DNA of 64,000 nt from an uncultured Opitutia bacterium (lineage in GTDB: Bacteria; Verrucomicrobiota; Verrucomicrobiia; Opitutales; Opitutaceae): contig CAIRCN010000004.1 in assembly GCA_903877135.1 (NCBI GenBank), forward strand, positions 124,001-188,000, in the 5' to 3' direction. The notes beneath the pieces are model-generated. The model saw only the letters and a list, made by a program, of their open reading frames with translations. It was not told where the DNA came from and ran no database searches. Below are positions 35,278 to 46,764 of the stretch, piece after piece (position 1 is the first letter of the stretch; each line of letters begins with the position of its first letter). A program made the position numbers and the translations under genes.

Positions 35278-37222
35278 ACGCTGACGGGTTTTGCTTTTTC
35301 TCGAAGTATTTCCTCAGCACGGCCTGGGCGATCGGCGCGGCGTAGCGTCCGCCGCCGTAGTTTTCACCCGGCGTGTCGCCCTGTACGGCGACGGCCACGG
35401 CAATCTCAGGATTGTCCGCAGGCGCGAAGCAGATGAACCAGGCGACGTTGATGGTGCCGGTGCCGGTGCGGATTTGTGCGGTGCCGGTCTTCCCTGCGAT
35501 GCGCAGTCCGGGAATCCTGAGCGACGACAGCGTGGTGAGAATGTCCGCGGTGCCCTCGGTGGTGCAGCCCTCCATGCCGCCGACGAGCGCGGTGCGTTGC
35601 ACCGGGGTGAGGCCGATGGAATCGGTGTGCTGGGTGGGAGTGTCTGCGCGGTGCACCAGCGTAGGCTTGGTAAAAATTTCACCGCGGGCGACGGAGGCGA
35701 CGAAACACGCCATCTGCAGAGGTGTCACGCCGATGAAGCCCTGGCCGATGGCCATGTTGGCGGTGTCGCCGGGGAACCATTTCTCGTCCTTCGTCCGCTG
35801 TTTCCAGACGGTGTCGGGGATGAGCATGCGCGTGGTTTCGTTGGGCAGCTCGATGCCGGTGGGCCGGTCGAGATGGAAGCGCGCGGCTTCGGCGGCGAGG
35901 GTGTCGGCGCCGGTGCGTAGGCCGGCTTCGTAGAAATAGATGTCGCAACTGTGGGCGATGGCGTCGCGGAGCGTGATGTTGCCGTGCACGCCGCGGCCGT
36001 TGTCGCAGTAGAAAAGCCGGTTGCCGATGCGGGTGACGCCGGTGCAATCGACAATGACGTCGGTCGACTCGACGGCGTGGTGGTCGAGCGCGGCGATGGC
36101 GGTGAGAATCTTAAAGGTCGAGCCGGGTGGGAACACGCCGCTGACGGCGAGGTTGGTCCAGGCCTTGCGCGCCTCGATGTCGGCGGCGGCGGCGTGGCTG
36201 AGCCGGGGCGAAAACTCGGAAAGATCATAGTCCGGTTTGCTGGCGAGCGTGAGCACTTCGCCCGTGCGGACATCAATGGCGGCGACGGCACCGGCGTTTT
36301 CGGTCTTGGTCAGTTCGTTTTCGGCGATGAGCTGGAGGTCGATGTCGAGCGAGGTGATCAGGTTCTTGCCCTGAACCGGCCGGCGGCGGTCGAGCGGAGG
36401 GTTGATTTTGTAGCCCGAGGGATCGACGCGGAAAATCGTGCCGCCGGTCTCGCCTTGCAACTGGAGGTCGAAGACATTCTCCAGCCCGTCGCGGCCGACC
36501 GTGCCCTTCATCTTGAAGGTTTTCAGGCCCTCGCCGGGAAAATCCTCGGAGTCGATGTCAGGATTGATGCTGACGTAGCCGAGCGTGTGCGCAGCGGCGG
36601 AGCGGTAGGGATAGTAGCGCGTGCTCGAGGTGTAGACCTGCAGCGGCGACCGCACCGTCAGCCGCTCGAGGAGCCGCGCGTATTCGTCAGGCTCGAGGTC
36701 ATCGAGGAGCATGTAGGGCAGCAGGAGCTGACGGAGGAAGTGGCGCTGGAGGGCGGCGCTGTCGACCTGCTCGTTGCGGCGGAGGATGGTGTTGACCTCG
36801 TCGAGGTAACGTTGAACTACACTCGCGCGGGCGATCTCCTCCATCTGCGCCGAGGTTGGCAGCTCTTTGTCGCCGGTGTCGCGGTAGTTTTTACGGACAC
36901 GGATAAACTCTCGGCGGAACTCGGCGCGGAGTTCGTCGAGATAGAGCACGACGGCGAAGCGCGGACGGTTGCCGACGAGCAGGCGGCCGTCGCGGTCGTA
37001 AATGTTGCCGCGTGGGCCGGGCACGAGGATGCGCCGCTGGTTCTGCACACGCTCGCGCTCGTGGTAGATGTCGGTCCGAAACAACTGCTGGTAGGCGAGC
37101 CCGGCGGCGACAATCGCGAGGAGCCCCGCGATGACAAAGTAGAAAAAGATGACGCGCGGCTGGTAGCTCTTGTGCGACTCAAGCAGGCTGCCGGGGCGCT
37201 CGGCGAGGTTGTTCTTGGGCAT
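35252..37222 (-). CDS. mrdA: Penicillin-binding protein 2 (elongasome transpeptidase)
   Basis: 656 aa class B PBP. One membrane anchor (about 24-46) precedes the PBP dimer domain (about 65-270) and the transpeptidase: SxxK as PPGSTFKILTA, second motif SCD in AHSCDIYFY (E. coli PBP2 has SAD) and KTG in IAGKTGTAQIR. It cross-links peptidoglycan during side-wall growth with MreBCD and RodA; rodA is not in the window. Last gene of the mre cluster, starting 15 bp after mreD. Confidence 0.96.
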   Translation of the reverse strand: MPKNNLAERPGSLLESHKSYQPRVIFFYFVIAGLLAIVAAGLAYQQLFRTDIYHERERVQNQRRILVPGPRGNIYDRDGRLLVGNRPRFAVVLYLDELRAEFRREFIRVRKNYRDTGDKELPTSAQMEEIARASVVQRYLDEVNTILRRNEQVDSAALQRHFLRQLLLPYMLLDDLEPDEYARLLERLTVRSPLQVYTSSTRYYPYRSAAAHTLGYVSINPDIDSEDFPGEGLKTFKMKGTVGRDGLENVFDLQLQGETGGTIFRVDPSGYKINPPLDRRRPVQGKNLITSLDIDLQLIAENELTKTENAGAVAAIDVRTGEVLTLASKPDYDLSEFSPRLSHAAAADIEARKAWTNLAVSGVFPPGSTFKILTAIAALDHHAVESTDVIVDCTGVTRIGNRLFYCDNGRGVHGNITLRDAIAHSCDIYFYEAGLRTGADTLAAEAARFHLDRPTGIELPNETTRMLIPDTVWKQRTKDEKWFPGDTANMAIGQGFIGVTPLQMACFVASVARGEIFTKPTLVHRADTPTQHTDSIGLTPVQRTALVGGMEGCTTEGTADILTTLSSLRIPGLRIAGKTGTAQIRTGTGTINVAWFICFAPADNPEIAVAVAVQGDTPGENYGGGRYAAPIAQAVLRKYFEKKQNPSAFIALPKTS

Positions 37223-37237
37223 GGCTGGGAGCGCGGC

Positions 37238-37762
37238 TCAGGCGAGGCTGTCGCGCCCGGGGCCAGCTAAGGCGATGACGCGCGCTTGCAGGGCAAAGAA
37301 CCACGGAGCGACGAGCGCCAGAAAAACCTGCGAGCAAATCAGGTCGAAGATTAGCCGCGGCCACGCCGAGGCCGGCGAGGGCAGCCGACCGATCTGCGTG
37401 AACGAAAAGACGAGGAAGAGTGCGAGGTTCGCAAGCAGGGCCACAATGACGCGAGCCATGGTTTCGTCGCGGGGCACCCGGTCGCGGGCGTTAAAAGTGA
37501 TGGTGTGGGCGGCGGCAAAGAGTAGGGTGTGGGTGCCGAAGGCGACAGGCGAATTGGCGTCGGCGAGCAGCCCGGCCAGCACGACCGCAGCCAATCCGTC
37601 GCGCTGCGGCAGCACGAGTGCAGCGTAGGTAATCGTGAGTCCGCCAGTGAAAAGGTAGAGGTGGTAATCCGCCAACTCGTGATTCACCTGCGCGACCAGC
37701 GCCCAGAGGAGGGCGAGGGTGAGAAATATGACGAGGGCACGGAACATGAGAGGGAGATTCAC
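37238..37762 (-). CDS. mreD: Rod shape-determining protein MreD
   Basis: 174 aa integral membrane protein with about five hydrophobic helices, matching MreD size and topology. Sequence conservation of MreD is low, so the call rests on position: it overlaps the mreC stop by 4 bp and precedes mrdA. It has the characteristic N-terminal start with short hydrophobic helices (LVIFLTLALLWALVAQV) and a YAALVLPQRDG-like loop. Function: inner-membrane part of the elongasome. Confidence 0.88.
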   Translation of the reverse strand: MNLPLMFRALVIFLTLALLWALVAQVNHELADYHLYLFTGGLTITYAALVLPQRDGLAAVVLAGLLADANSPVAFGTHTLLFAAAHTITFNARDRVPRDETMARVIVALLANLALFLVFSFTQIGRLPSPASAWPRLIFDLICSQVFLALVAPWFFALQARVIALAGPGRDSLA

Positions 37763-38589
37763 TCCGTGTTCAACGGCACGAGCACGGTGACTTCGGTCAA
37801 ATCGCTCAGCCGGGGGTCGAGTTGCACCTCGCCCGTTTTGAACAGCCCATCGGTGCTGGGCTCGACCTTAGTGACGGTGCCGAGCAGGAGGCCGGCGGGG
37901 AACACACCGCCGAGGCCCGAGGTGACGAGACGCTTGGGCATGAGGTCGCTGGCGTAGATGTCGAGCGGCACGAATTCGATCTCGGCGCGCGCCGGGCCGA
38001 AAGTGGGGTTGATGCCGCCCTGAAAGCTGATCGGCCGGGTGTCGCCCTCGAGGGTGGCGGCGAGGCGGAGGTTGGGGCTGCTGATGAGCTCGACCACCGA
38101 GGTGTAGGCGTGGACTTCGGTCACGCGGCCGACGACGCCGCCGGTGAAAACGACGGGGGCGCCGACGGGGATGCCGAAATTCTTACCTTTGCGGATTTCA
38201 AGCCGCTGCCACCAGCCGGAAAAATCGCGCCGCATGACGCGCGCCGGTTCCGAGCGGTAGTCAGGATGGGACGGGAGCCGCAGCAGGTTTTCGAGCCGGC
38301 CAACCTCGGCCTCGAGCTCAGTGTTTTGCTGCACGGAGAGCGCATAAGAGGCGTTGAGGCGGGCCAGATCGCGGCCGGCCTCGATGAGTTCGCTCTCCGA
38401 ATGCAGGCGCAGCGTCCAGTATTGCTGCAGGTCGCGGGCATAGGAGGCGATGACGCCGACGGGCGCGGTGAACTCGAAGAAGCTCGCGCGGAAAAACGAC
38501 TTGATCGCCACCGGCACCACGAGCCAGGCGGCGACGACGAGGCCGAGGGTCAGGAACGGGCGAGCTTGGGTGAGGCGTTCGTGGGACAC
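37759..38589 (-). CDS. mreC: Rod shape-determining protein MreC
   Basis: 276 aa, starting at GTG 38589. A single membrane anchor (about 13-33) is followed by a coiled-coil (about 60-105) and the beta-rich periplasmic domain with the family landmarks GAPVVFTGGVVGRVTEV and YASDLMPKRLVTSGLGGVFPAGLLLGTV. It connects cytoplasmic MreB with periplasmic PBPs. mreD overlaps its end; a hairpin-bearing 110-bp gap separates it from the small membrane gene upstream. Confidence 0.95.
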   Translation of the reverse strand: MSHERLTQARPFLTLGLVVAAWLVVPVAIKSFFRASFFEFTAPVGVIASYARDLQQYWTLRLHSESELIEAGRDLARLNASYALSVQQNTELEAEVGRLENLLRLPSHPDYRSEPARVMRRDFSGWWQRLEIRKGKNFGIPVGAPVVFTGGVVGRVTEVHAYTSVVELISSPNLRLAATLEGDTRPISFQGGINPTFGPARAEIEFVPLDIYASDLMPKRLVTSGLGGVFPAGLLLGTVTKVEPSTDGLFKTGEVQLDPRLSDLTEVTVLVPLNTE

Positions 38590-38636
38590 GGTGTGGCGAG
38601 CGAAAGCCGACTATTTGCCTAGGGAACCTACGGAAG

Positions 38637-38657
38637 GCACGGAAAATGTTTCCGTGC
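38637..38657. repeat. Perfect hairpin between mreC and the upstream small gene
   Basis: GCACGGAAA (38637-38645) pairs with TTTCCGTGC (38649-38657) around a 3-nt loop, next to another CGGAAGGCACGG-style repeat. No T-run follows on the minus strand, so it is probably a dispersed repeat or an RNA-processing site in the mre transcript rather than a terminator. Confidence 0.6.
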
Positions 38658-38699
38658 ACAATAGACGTTCTGGGGCGTGCGATGCCGCCGGGTGAGCGA

Positions 38700-38993
38700 T
38701 CAAGCTCGGACGGAACCGAATAGGCTGGCGTGGTAGCGGTTTTCGTTAACACGCCACAACACGAGGTAAGCCCAAGCAAAGGCGATTGTACTCGTGAAAA
38801 GCAGGAAGGCAGACAGACCCCAAGGCGTCACAAGATGGTTGTTCTTCCAAGTGAGCAGGAAAACTAGCAGCAGTTGACCTAAGAGCGAGATGGCCGTCGA
38901 AACCGTGGAGAAAAGAATCCGTCCCATCAGACGGACTTTGCGCCACCGGGTCTGTTCCTGTTCAGTGCGGATTGGACGCGAGAAGGGAAACAT
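38700..38993 (-). CDS. Small two-helix membrane protein in the mre cluster
   Basis: 97 aa from ATG 38993, which has an AGGAG ribosome binding site 10 nt upstream; GTG 39008, overlapping the mreB stop, is an alternative. Two predicted membrane helices lie at about 25-46 (ISLLGQLLLVFLLTW) and 55-78 (LSAFLLFTSTIAFAWAYLV), with an Arg-rich N-terminus that is likely cytoplasmic. I recognise no family. Position between mreB and mreC suggests a link to cell-shape machinery, but that is inference. Confidence 0.75.
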   Translation of the reverse strand: MFPFSRPIRTEQEQTRWRKVRLMGRILFSTVSTAISLLGQLLLVFLLTWKNNHLVTPWGLSAFLLFTSTIAFAWAYLVLWRVNENRYHASLFGSVRA

Positions 38994-39004
38994 GACCCCG
39001 CTCC

Positions 39005-40018
39005 TCACACGTTCTGCATCAGCCAGGCGAGGTCGTTGAGGACGGCGCCGGTGCCGTTGGCTACGGCGGAGAGCGGGTCTTCGGCGACGGTGACGGGCAG
39101 GCCGGTCTTTTCGCTGAGGAGCCGGTCGATGCCGCGGATGAGTGCGCCGCCGCCGGCCATGACGAAGCCGCGGTCCACGAGGTCGGCCGAGAGTTCGGGT
39201 GGGCAGCGTTCGAGGGTGACGCGCACGGCGTCCACGATGGAGGCGATGGTGTCGGCGAGGGCCTCGCGGATTTCCTGCGAGGTGACGTGGATAGTCTTCG
39301 GCAGGCCGGCCACGGAGTCGCGGCCCTTGACCTCCATCGTGAGTTCCTCGTCGAGCGGATAGGCTGAGCCGACGCGCAGCTTGATTTCCTCCGCGGTGCG
39401 CTCACCGATGAGGAGGTTGTAGGCACGCTTCATGTAGTTGATGATGGCGGTGTCGAGTTCGTCGCCGGCGACGCGGATAGATTTTGAAAACACGATGCCG
39501 TTGAGCGAAATGACGGCGATCTCGGTGGTGCCGCCGCCGATGTCCACGATCATGTTGGCCGCGGGCTCGTCGATGGGCAGACCGACCCCGATGGCGGCGG
39601 CCATGGGCTCGGGAATAGTGATGACGTCGCGGGCGCCGGCGTGGAGGGCGGAGTCTTTCACGGCGCGTTTCTCGACCTCGGTGATGCCGGAGGGAATGGC
39701 GATGACGACGCGGGGCGGGGCGCGGAAGGAGCCGCTGCTGACTTTGCGGATGAAATAGCGTAGCATCGCCTCGGTGACGTCGAAGTCGGCGATGACGCCG
39801 TCCTTCATGGGGCGGATGGCCGTGATGTTGCCGGGGGTGCGCCCGAGCATGCGCTTGGCCTCGTCGCCGACGGCGCGGACTTTGCGTGTGACGGTGTCGA
39901 GGGCCACGACCGAGGGTTCACGGAGGACGATGCCCTTGTCCTTGACGTAAACGAGCGTGTTGGCGGTGCCTAGGTCGATGCCGATGTCGTTGGAGAAGTA
40001 ACCGAGGAAGTTGGCCAT
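39005..40018 (-). CDS. mreB: Rod shape-determining protein MreB
   Basis: 337 aa bacterial actin. The nucleotide-binding phosphate loops are visible: [21 protein letters not shown] at the start (in parts) and [18 protein letters not shown] near 160-180, and adenosine motif [13 protein letters not shown] near 290. It polymerises along the membrane to guide lateral wall synthesis. First gene of the mre cluster. A leader hairpin (40036-40053) lies just upstream, and a TTGACA box at 40079-40074 is a possible -35 element. Confidence 0.97.
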   Translation of the reverse strand: MANFLGYFSNDIGIDLGTANTLVYVKDKGIVLREPSVVALDTVTRKVRAVGDEAKRMLGRTPGNITAIRPMKDGVIADFDVTEAMLRYFIRKVSSGSFRAPPRVVIAIPSGITEVEKRAVKDSALHAGARDVITIPEPMAAAIGVGLPIDEPAANMIVDIGGGTTEIAVISLNGIVFSKSIRVAGDELDTAIINYMKRAYNLLIGERTAEEIKLRVGSAYPLDEELTMEVKGRDSVAGLPKTIHVTSQEIREALADTIASIVDAVRVTLERCPPELSADLVDRGFVMAGGGALIRGIDRLLSEKTGLPVTVAEDPLSAVANGTGAVLNDLAWLMQNV

Positions 40019-40035
40019 GTTTGCGAGTTGGGGCT

Positions 40036-40053
40036 GTTTCCGCCGACGGAAAC
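40036..40053 (-). promoter_or_regulatory. Hairpin in the mreB leader
   Basis: GTTTCCG (40036-40042) pairs with CGGAAAC (40047-40053) around 4 nt, 17 nt upstream of the mreB start codon. It would lie in the 5' untranslated region and could affect ribosome access; no protein or RNA partner is known. Confidence 0.4.
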
Positions 40054-40151
40054 GAATCGGCGCGGGAGCGGAGTGTCAACGAGGGAAATCGTCGCGCTGC
40101 GGGCTTGACGCTGGCGGGGCGGCGGCGCGTGCTGGTCGCGGCGCAGCTCTT

Positions 40152-42461
40152 ATGCACGGCATCCTTTTCATCCAGGATTTGGCGGTGGTCCTCCTCGTGG
40201 CTGGCGCGGTGGGCTGGGTGTGCCAGCGGCTGGGCCTGTCGGTCATCGTGGGCTATCTGGCAGCAGGCATGGTCATTGGGCCCTACACGCCACCTTTTGC
40301 ACTCGTGTCGGACCCCGGGCGCATCGCGACGCTGGCGCAGGTCGGGCTGGTGTTCCTGATGTTCTCCATCGGCCTCCAACTCAGCCTGCGGAAGATGCGC
40401 CGGTTGGGGTTTTCGCTGATGGCGGCGACTTTTGGTGGCTCCCTGGTGGTATACTACCTGACGCGGCTATTTGGCGCGACGCTCGGTTGGAGCAGCACGG
40501 AGAGTCTGTTTCTGGCCGGCATGCTGATGGTGTCTTCGTCGGCGATCATCAGCAAGATTCTGCACGCGACCGGCACGAACCATGAACGCGTTGGGCAACT
40601 GGCCATGGGGATTTCGGTGCTGGAGGACGTGGTGGCGGTGGTGATGCTGGCGCTGCTCAACTCCGTCGTGCGGCTCGGCAGCGCGAGCGGCGCCAGCGCG
40701 GCGGGGCTGGGGGAGACTCTGCTGACGCTGGGAGCGTTTGTGGTGCTCGCGGGCATCGGCGGGCTCCTGCTGGTGCCGTGGCTGCTCAAGCGCATGAGCG
40801 TCTCGGCCGACGAGGAACTGCAGACGCTGGGGCTCGCGGCGCTGCTGTTCGGGCTCGCGGTGGTGGCGACGCTGGCGGGCTACTCGCTGGCGCTGGGCGC
40901 GTTTCTGCTCGGCACGATCGTCGCGGAGACGCCGCACCGGCATCAGGTCGAGCGGACGTTCGAGGGGATGCGCGACGTGTTCAGCGCGGTATTTTTTGTG
41001 GCGATCGGCCTGCAGATTGACGTGCGTGAACTGTGGGGCACGGCGGGACTGATTGCCGGCATGGCGACATTCACGCTATTGGCACGACCGCTGGCGGTGA
41101 CGACCGGACTCACGCTTGTCGGCACGTCGGTGAAGGATGCGCTGCGCACGGGACTGACGGCCACGCCGATCGGCGAATTTTCCTTCATCATCGCCCAGCT
41201 AGGAGTGGGGGCGGCGGTCGTGCCGGCGCGATTTTACCCGATGGCGGTAGGCGTGTCGCTACTCACGACGCTGATGGCTCCGGTGCTCACGCGCCGTTCG
41301 GAGAAAATTGCCGAGGCGGTGCTGGCGCGGCAGCCGCGCTGGCTCGCAGATTGGGTGCGGGCCTACCACGGCTGGCTGGGGGGGCTGCAGCAGCGCAATG
41401 CCCGCAATCTACTCTGGCAACTCAGCCGTAAGCGCATCGTGCAGGTGGGCGTGGGCATGCTGTTCGTGACGGGCTTGGTAGTGTTTTCGGAGCAGCTTTT
41501 TGCGCTGACCGAGGACTGGCTCGGGCGCGACAGGCTGTTTCCTCACGGGCTGGAAGTGATTTTCTGGACGGGGCTGGTGCTCGTGATCCTCGCGCCGCTG
41601 GTCGCCATCTGGCGCAATCTTTCTGCTATGGCCATGCTCTATGCCGAGATTTGGGAGAAAGGCCGCCCGCAGCCGAAGCGCTTGCGGCCACTGGTCGAGG
41701 CGGCGCTGAAAATCGTGGCGGGTGCGGGGCTGTTTGTCTGGCTAACCGCGATTTTGCCTGCCGAGGGCACGGCGAAATGGCTGTTGTTGATGAGCGCGCT
41801 GATCGCGCTGGTCGCCCTGCTGCTGCTGCGGAGAAAACTCATTTATTGGCACAGCGAGATGGAGGTCGAGTTGCTCAGCGTGATCGAGACGGGTGACAAC
41901 CGGATGACGGCGACGACCGCGCCGTGGCTGCAGCCGCATGGCGACTGGAACCTGCACATGATCGACTGCACGCTCCCCGATCTGGCCGACTGCCAGGGGA
42001 AGAAAATTTCCGAGCTCAAACTCAGGTCGCGCTTCGGCTGCTCGGTGGTGGGGATCGAGCGGCAGGGTTTCATGATTCCGCTGCCGCCGGCCGACGCGGT
42101 GCTCTATCCGCGCGACAAGGTGCTGCTGCTGGGCACCGGCGAACAGGTGACGGCGGGCAAGACGTTTCTGGGCGCGGTGTCGGGTGCGCCGGCGGCCGAC
42201 TCGCTGTTTGAGGAGGTGCGGATGGAGGCGCTCTCGGTGCCCACGTGGAGCCGTGCGGTGGGACTGTCGCTGGCCGAGCTCGCCCCGGCCCGCAGGCACA
42301 ACGTGCAGATCGCCGGCGTGCATCGCGGCGGCACCCGAATTCTCAACCCCAGCGCGGACGAGAGGCTCTGTGCCGGGGACGAGGCGCTGGTGCTCGGCGC
42401 ACCCCTGCACATCCAGGAGTTCAAATCCTGGTTGCGGGAGCGGCCGGGCGAAAGCGCATAG
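40152..42461 (+). CDS. KefB-type cation:proton antiporter with two RCK_C domains
   Basis: 769 aa from ATG 40152; the open frame further upstream overlaps mreB antisense and lacks helices. The N-terminal Na+/H+ exchanger-type domain (CPA2, about 1-380) has many membrane helices with motifs GYLAAGMVIGP and ALGAFLLGTI. Additional helices follow, and the cytoplasmic tail carries two TrkA_C/RCK_C domains (about 600-675 and 695-765) without an RCK_N domain. It probably exports K+ in exchange for protons. RCK_C domains in other bacteria bind c-di-AMP. Confidence 0.92.
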   Translation: MHGILFIQDLAVVLLVAGAVGWVCQRLGLSVIVGYLAAGMVIGPYTPPFALVSDPGRIATLAQVGLVFLMFSIGLQLSLRKMRRLGFSLMAATFGGSLVVYYLTRLFGATLGWSSTESLFLAGMLMVSSSAIISKILHATGTNHERVGQLAMGISVLEDVVAVVMLALLNSVVRLGSASGASAAGLGETLLTLGAFVVLAGIGGLLLVPWLLKRMSVSADEELQTLGLAALLFGLAVVATLAGYSLALGAFLLGTIVAETPHRHQVERTFEGMRDVFSAVFFVAIGLQIDVRELWGTAGLIAGMATFTLLARPLAVTTGLTLVGTSVKDALRTGLTATPIGEFSFIIAQLGVGAAVVPARFYPMAVGVSLLTTLMAPVLTRRSEKIAEAVLARQPRWLADWVRAYHGWLGGLQQRNARNLLWQLSRKRIVQVGVGMLFVTGLVVFSEQLFALTEDWLGRDRLFPHGLEVIFWTGLVLVILAPLVAIWRNLSAMAMLYAEIWEKGRPQPKRLRPLVEAALKIVAGAGLFVWLTAILPAEGTAKWLLLMSALIALVALLLLRRKLIYWHSEMEVELLSVIETGDNRMTATTAPWLQPHGDWNLHMIDCTLPDLADCQGKKISELKLRSRFGCSVVGIERQGFMIPLPPADAVLYPRDKVLLLGTGEQVTAGKTFLGAVSGAPAADSLFEEVRMEALSVPTWSRAVGLSLAELAPARRHNVQIAGVHRGGTRILNPSADERLCAGDEALVLGAPLHIQEFKSWLRERPGESA

Positions 42462-42480
42462 CGGCAACCGGGACGGGCAC

Positions 42481-42514
42481 AAAAAAAACGCGCCCGGTTG
42501 AGCGCGTTTGGGGG
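42481..42514 (-). terminator. Terminator of tatA
   Basis: AAACGCGC (42486-42493) pairs with GCGCGTTT (42502-42509). On the minus strand the stem runs into eight T residues. It lies 24 bp after the tatA stop and may also end the convergent antiporter transcript. Confidence 0.88.
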
Positions 42515-42537
42515 AGAACGGAGTGGTGAACTTGGGC

Positions 42538-42780
42538 TCAGTTCGAGCCGTGCGTCGCAGGAGGCTCGTTCTTCTTGACGTCAGCGGCGGGTTTGGCGTC
42601 GGTGGCCGGCTTGGCCTCGTCATCGTCCTTGCTCGCCTTCTTGAATTCCTTGATGGACTGGCCAAGGCCCTTGGCGAGCGAGGGCAGTTTCGAGCCACCG
42701 AAGAGCACGAGGATGATCAGGAGAATGATGAGCAGCTCTTGGCCGCCCAAAATGCCCGCGAAGACAAGAGTGGTATCCAT
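42538..42780 (-). CDS. tatA: Sec-independent protein translocase TatA
   Basis: 80 aa pore subunit of the twin-arginine system. An N-terminal membrane helix with [22 protein letters not shown] leads into an amphipathic helix ([18 protein letters not shown]) and a charged, disordered tail: the standard TatA plan, with the FG hinge intact. tatB and tatC are not adjacent. Relevant here because the SOD at 13179 carries a Tat signal. It ends at a strong terminator (42481). Confidence 0.95.
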   Translation of the reverse strand: MDTTLVFAGILGGQELLIILLIILVLFGGSKLPSLAKGLGQSIKEFKKASKDDDEAKPATDAKPAADVKKNEPPATHGSN

Positions 42781-42854
42781 GGGAGTAAAGCTATTGAGGT
42801 GGGTCGGGCTGTAAAGCGGTAATGCAGGCGGGAGCGAGCAGCGTATACCGCAAA

Positions 42855-44705
<1,851 letters not shown>

Positions 44706-44773
44706 GGTGATGTAATGGGTCTCTCTATATATACGCGAAACCGCGGCAAAAGCCACGCGGGCGCCAAAATGGC

Positions 44774-46642
44774 TCAGACAGCCGCCGTTAACGTGATAGG
44801 CTGGCGGAGCAGGCGGTGCAGTTCGGAACGTTGTTTCAAGAGAGAAATTGGGTCAGACTCACTGTCCGCACGCGGATTGGCCAAAGCAAGTTCTATTTGC
44901 TGGAGGCGCGGTTCGAGGGCGCGGGCACGGATCTGGCGCAAACCCTCGCCGGCGACTTTGGCCGGGTCGTCGATGACCGGGGTTTCAAACAGCAGAGTCG
45001 CGACGAGCGCGCGTTCCTCGGGCGTTTCGAGCAGCTGGTCGAGGTGATCGCGGCCCGGCCAGTCGCCGTGCTCAATCTCGCCCATGAACCGGTTGAGCAG
45101 CACGCCGGCTGGATGGCTCGTGTCGATCCATTCATGCGGGAGCGCCGTGCTGAGCGGCTTGCCGAGCGTCTCGAAATGCAAGCACAGCAGGAGCATATGG
45201 TGCTCGGGAGTATTGGTGGAGACGGCGGAGGCGACTGGCCCCACATCCTGGCGGGCAGCCTCCGGTCGGGTGGCAACCTGGCGGGCTTGGCGCGCCGCAA
45301 GGCCGCGATACTCGCGCTCGACGACGTTGGGTTGGAGCCAGAGATGGGCCGCAGCCTCCGTCATCAAGTTCACCCGGACGGCGTCGCTGTCGCTGGCGGC
45401 GATGAACTCCACGATAGATTGCGCGGCGCGTGCGCGCTGTTCGGCGCTCGATTTCCCGGGGTCTGGCAGAAAAGTCCGGCAGGCAAACTTCATGGCGCTC
45501 TGCGCATCGCGTTTCACCTCGTCGTAGGCGGCGAGCCCGCGTTCGAGAAAGAGCAGGTCAGGATCAAGTTTCGTCTCGCCGGCAAGCGTGAGGAAACGCA
45601 CCTCGAGGCCGGCCTTCAACGCCATCGGCAAAAAACGCAGCGCGGCCTTCTGCCCGGCGCTGTCGCTGTCGAAAAAGCATTCGACCTGCGTGTGGTAGCG
45701 GCGCAGCAGCACAAGCTGTGGTTCCGTGATCGACGTGCCTTGCGGGGCGATGGCGGCCTTGAGGCCGACGGACCAGCAGCGCAGTGCGTCGAGCTGGCCC
45801 TCGACCATCACGAACGGTTTACCTTCGCCGACGTTGCTCCGGGCACGGTCAAGGTTGAAGAGCAGGTTGCCCTTCGTGAAAATCGGCGTTTCGGGCGAGT
45901 TGACGTATTTGGCCTCTTTGGCCGGATCGTCGTCTGGCGTGAGCGTGGTCTGTCGCGCGGTGAATGCCACCACGCGGCCCTGGTGGTCGCGGATCGGAAT
46001 CATCAGACGGCCGCGGAAGCGCGGACGCAGCGCGCCGAGCGTGATCTGGGCGTCGTCATAGATGAAAAACAGCCCGCAGCGCCGCAGCGCCTCCTCGGTA
46101 TATTTTCGTTTCAGCAGCGCATGGCCGAGCCCGCTGCCCGCGGCGTCCGCCACGCCGATCTTGAACTCGTCGGCAAGTTCGAGGGTGAAGCGCCGTTTTT
46201 CGACCCAGTATTGGCGCATGAAGTCGCCTGCGGCGCCGCGCGCTTTGAACGCTTGGTGGAAATGCTCCGCAGCCTGCTCGTGCAGGTCGAAAATCTCCTG
46301 CCGCAGTGAACGCTCCTCACGGCTCGGCCCACCGGCACCCTCCTCGTATTCGATGACGATGCCGAAGCGCTGACCGAGCGCCTCGACCGCCTCGGTGAAG
46401 TTCAACTGCTCGGTTTCGCGGATGAACGTGATGGCGTCGCCGGCCTTGCCGCAGCCGAAGCATTTGTAGAACCCCTTGTCCGGGTCGACGTTGAAGGACG
46501 GCGTTTTCTCGTTGTGAAAAGGGCACAGGCCCTTGAGCCGCGCCCCGCCGGCCTTGCGGAGCGTAACCACGCGCGACACGACGTCGGCGAGGTTGACCCG
46601 CAACTTGATGTCGCGGACACAGGTGGGCTTGATGGCAGGCAT
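44774..46642 (-). CDS. dnaG: DNA primase
   Basis: 622 aa enzyme that lays RNA primers at the replication fork. The CHC2 zinc finger is intact ([11 protein letters not shown] then CFGCGKAGD, about residues 40-68). The Toprim catalytic core has [11 protein letters not shown] and the acidic DSDSAGQKA (about 280-345). A C-terminal helicase-binding domain follows. It forms a dnaG-rpoD unit; rpsU, often first in this operon, is absent. A TTGACA box at 46708-46703 may be its -35 element. Confidence 0.96.
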   Translation of the reverse strand: MPAIKPTCVRDIKLRVNLADVVSRVVTLRKAGGARLKGLCPFHNEKTPSFNVDPDKGFYKCFGCGKAGDAITFIRETEQLNFTEAVEALGQRFGIVIEYEEGAGGPSREERSLRQEIFDLHEQAAEHFHQAFKARGAAGDFMRQYWVEKRRFTLELADEFKIGVADAAGSGLGHALLKRKYTEEALRRCGLFFIYDDAQITLGALRPRFRGRLMIPIRDHQGRVVAFTARQTTLTPDDDPAKEAKYVNSPETPIFTKGNLLFNLDRARSNVGEGKPFVMVEGQLDALRCWSVGLKAAIAPQGTSITEPQLVLLRRYHTQVECFFDSDSAGQKAALRFLPMALKAGLEVRFLTLAGETKLDPDLLFLERGLAAYDEVKRDAQSAMKFACRTFLPDPGKSSAEQRARAAQSIVEFIAASDSDAVRVNLMTEAAAHLWLQPNVVEREYRGLAARQARQVATRPEAARQDVGPVASAVSTNTPEHHMLLLCLHFETLGKPLSTALPHEWIDTSHPAGVLLNRFMGEIEHGDWPGRDHLDQLLETPEERALVATLLFETPVIDDPAKVAGEGLRQIRARALEPRLQQIELALANPRADSESDPISLLKQRSELHRLLRQPITLTAAV

Positions 46643-46764
46643 GAACGGCGGTTCGCGGGCGGGAGATGGGCGAAGAATGCACTTTCAACCGGCCCGGTGG
46701 ACTGTCAAGTTTCGCGCTCGCAAAGGAAACATTCACGGTTTCTGGGCGACATACTATCCTCAAC

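Noticed and set aside
44816-46309. 497-aa plus-strand frame across dnaG
   Set aside because: Antisense shadow of a complete DnaG with all catalytic motifs.
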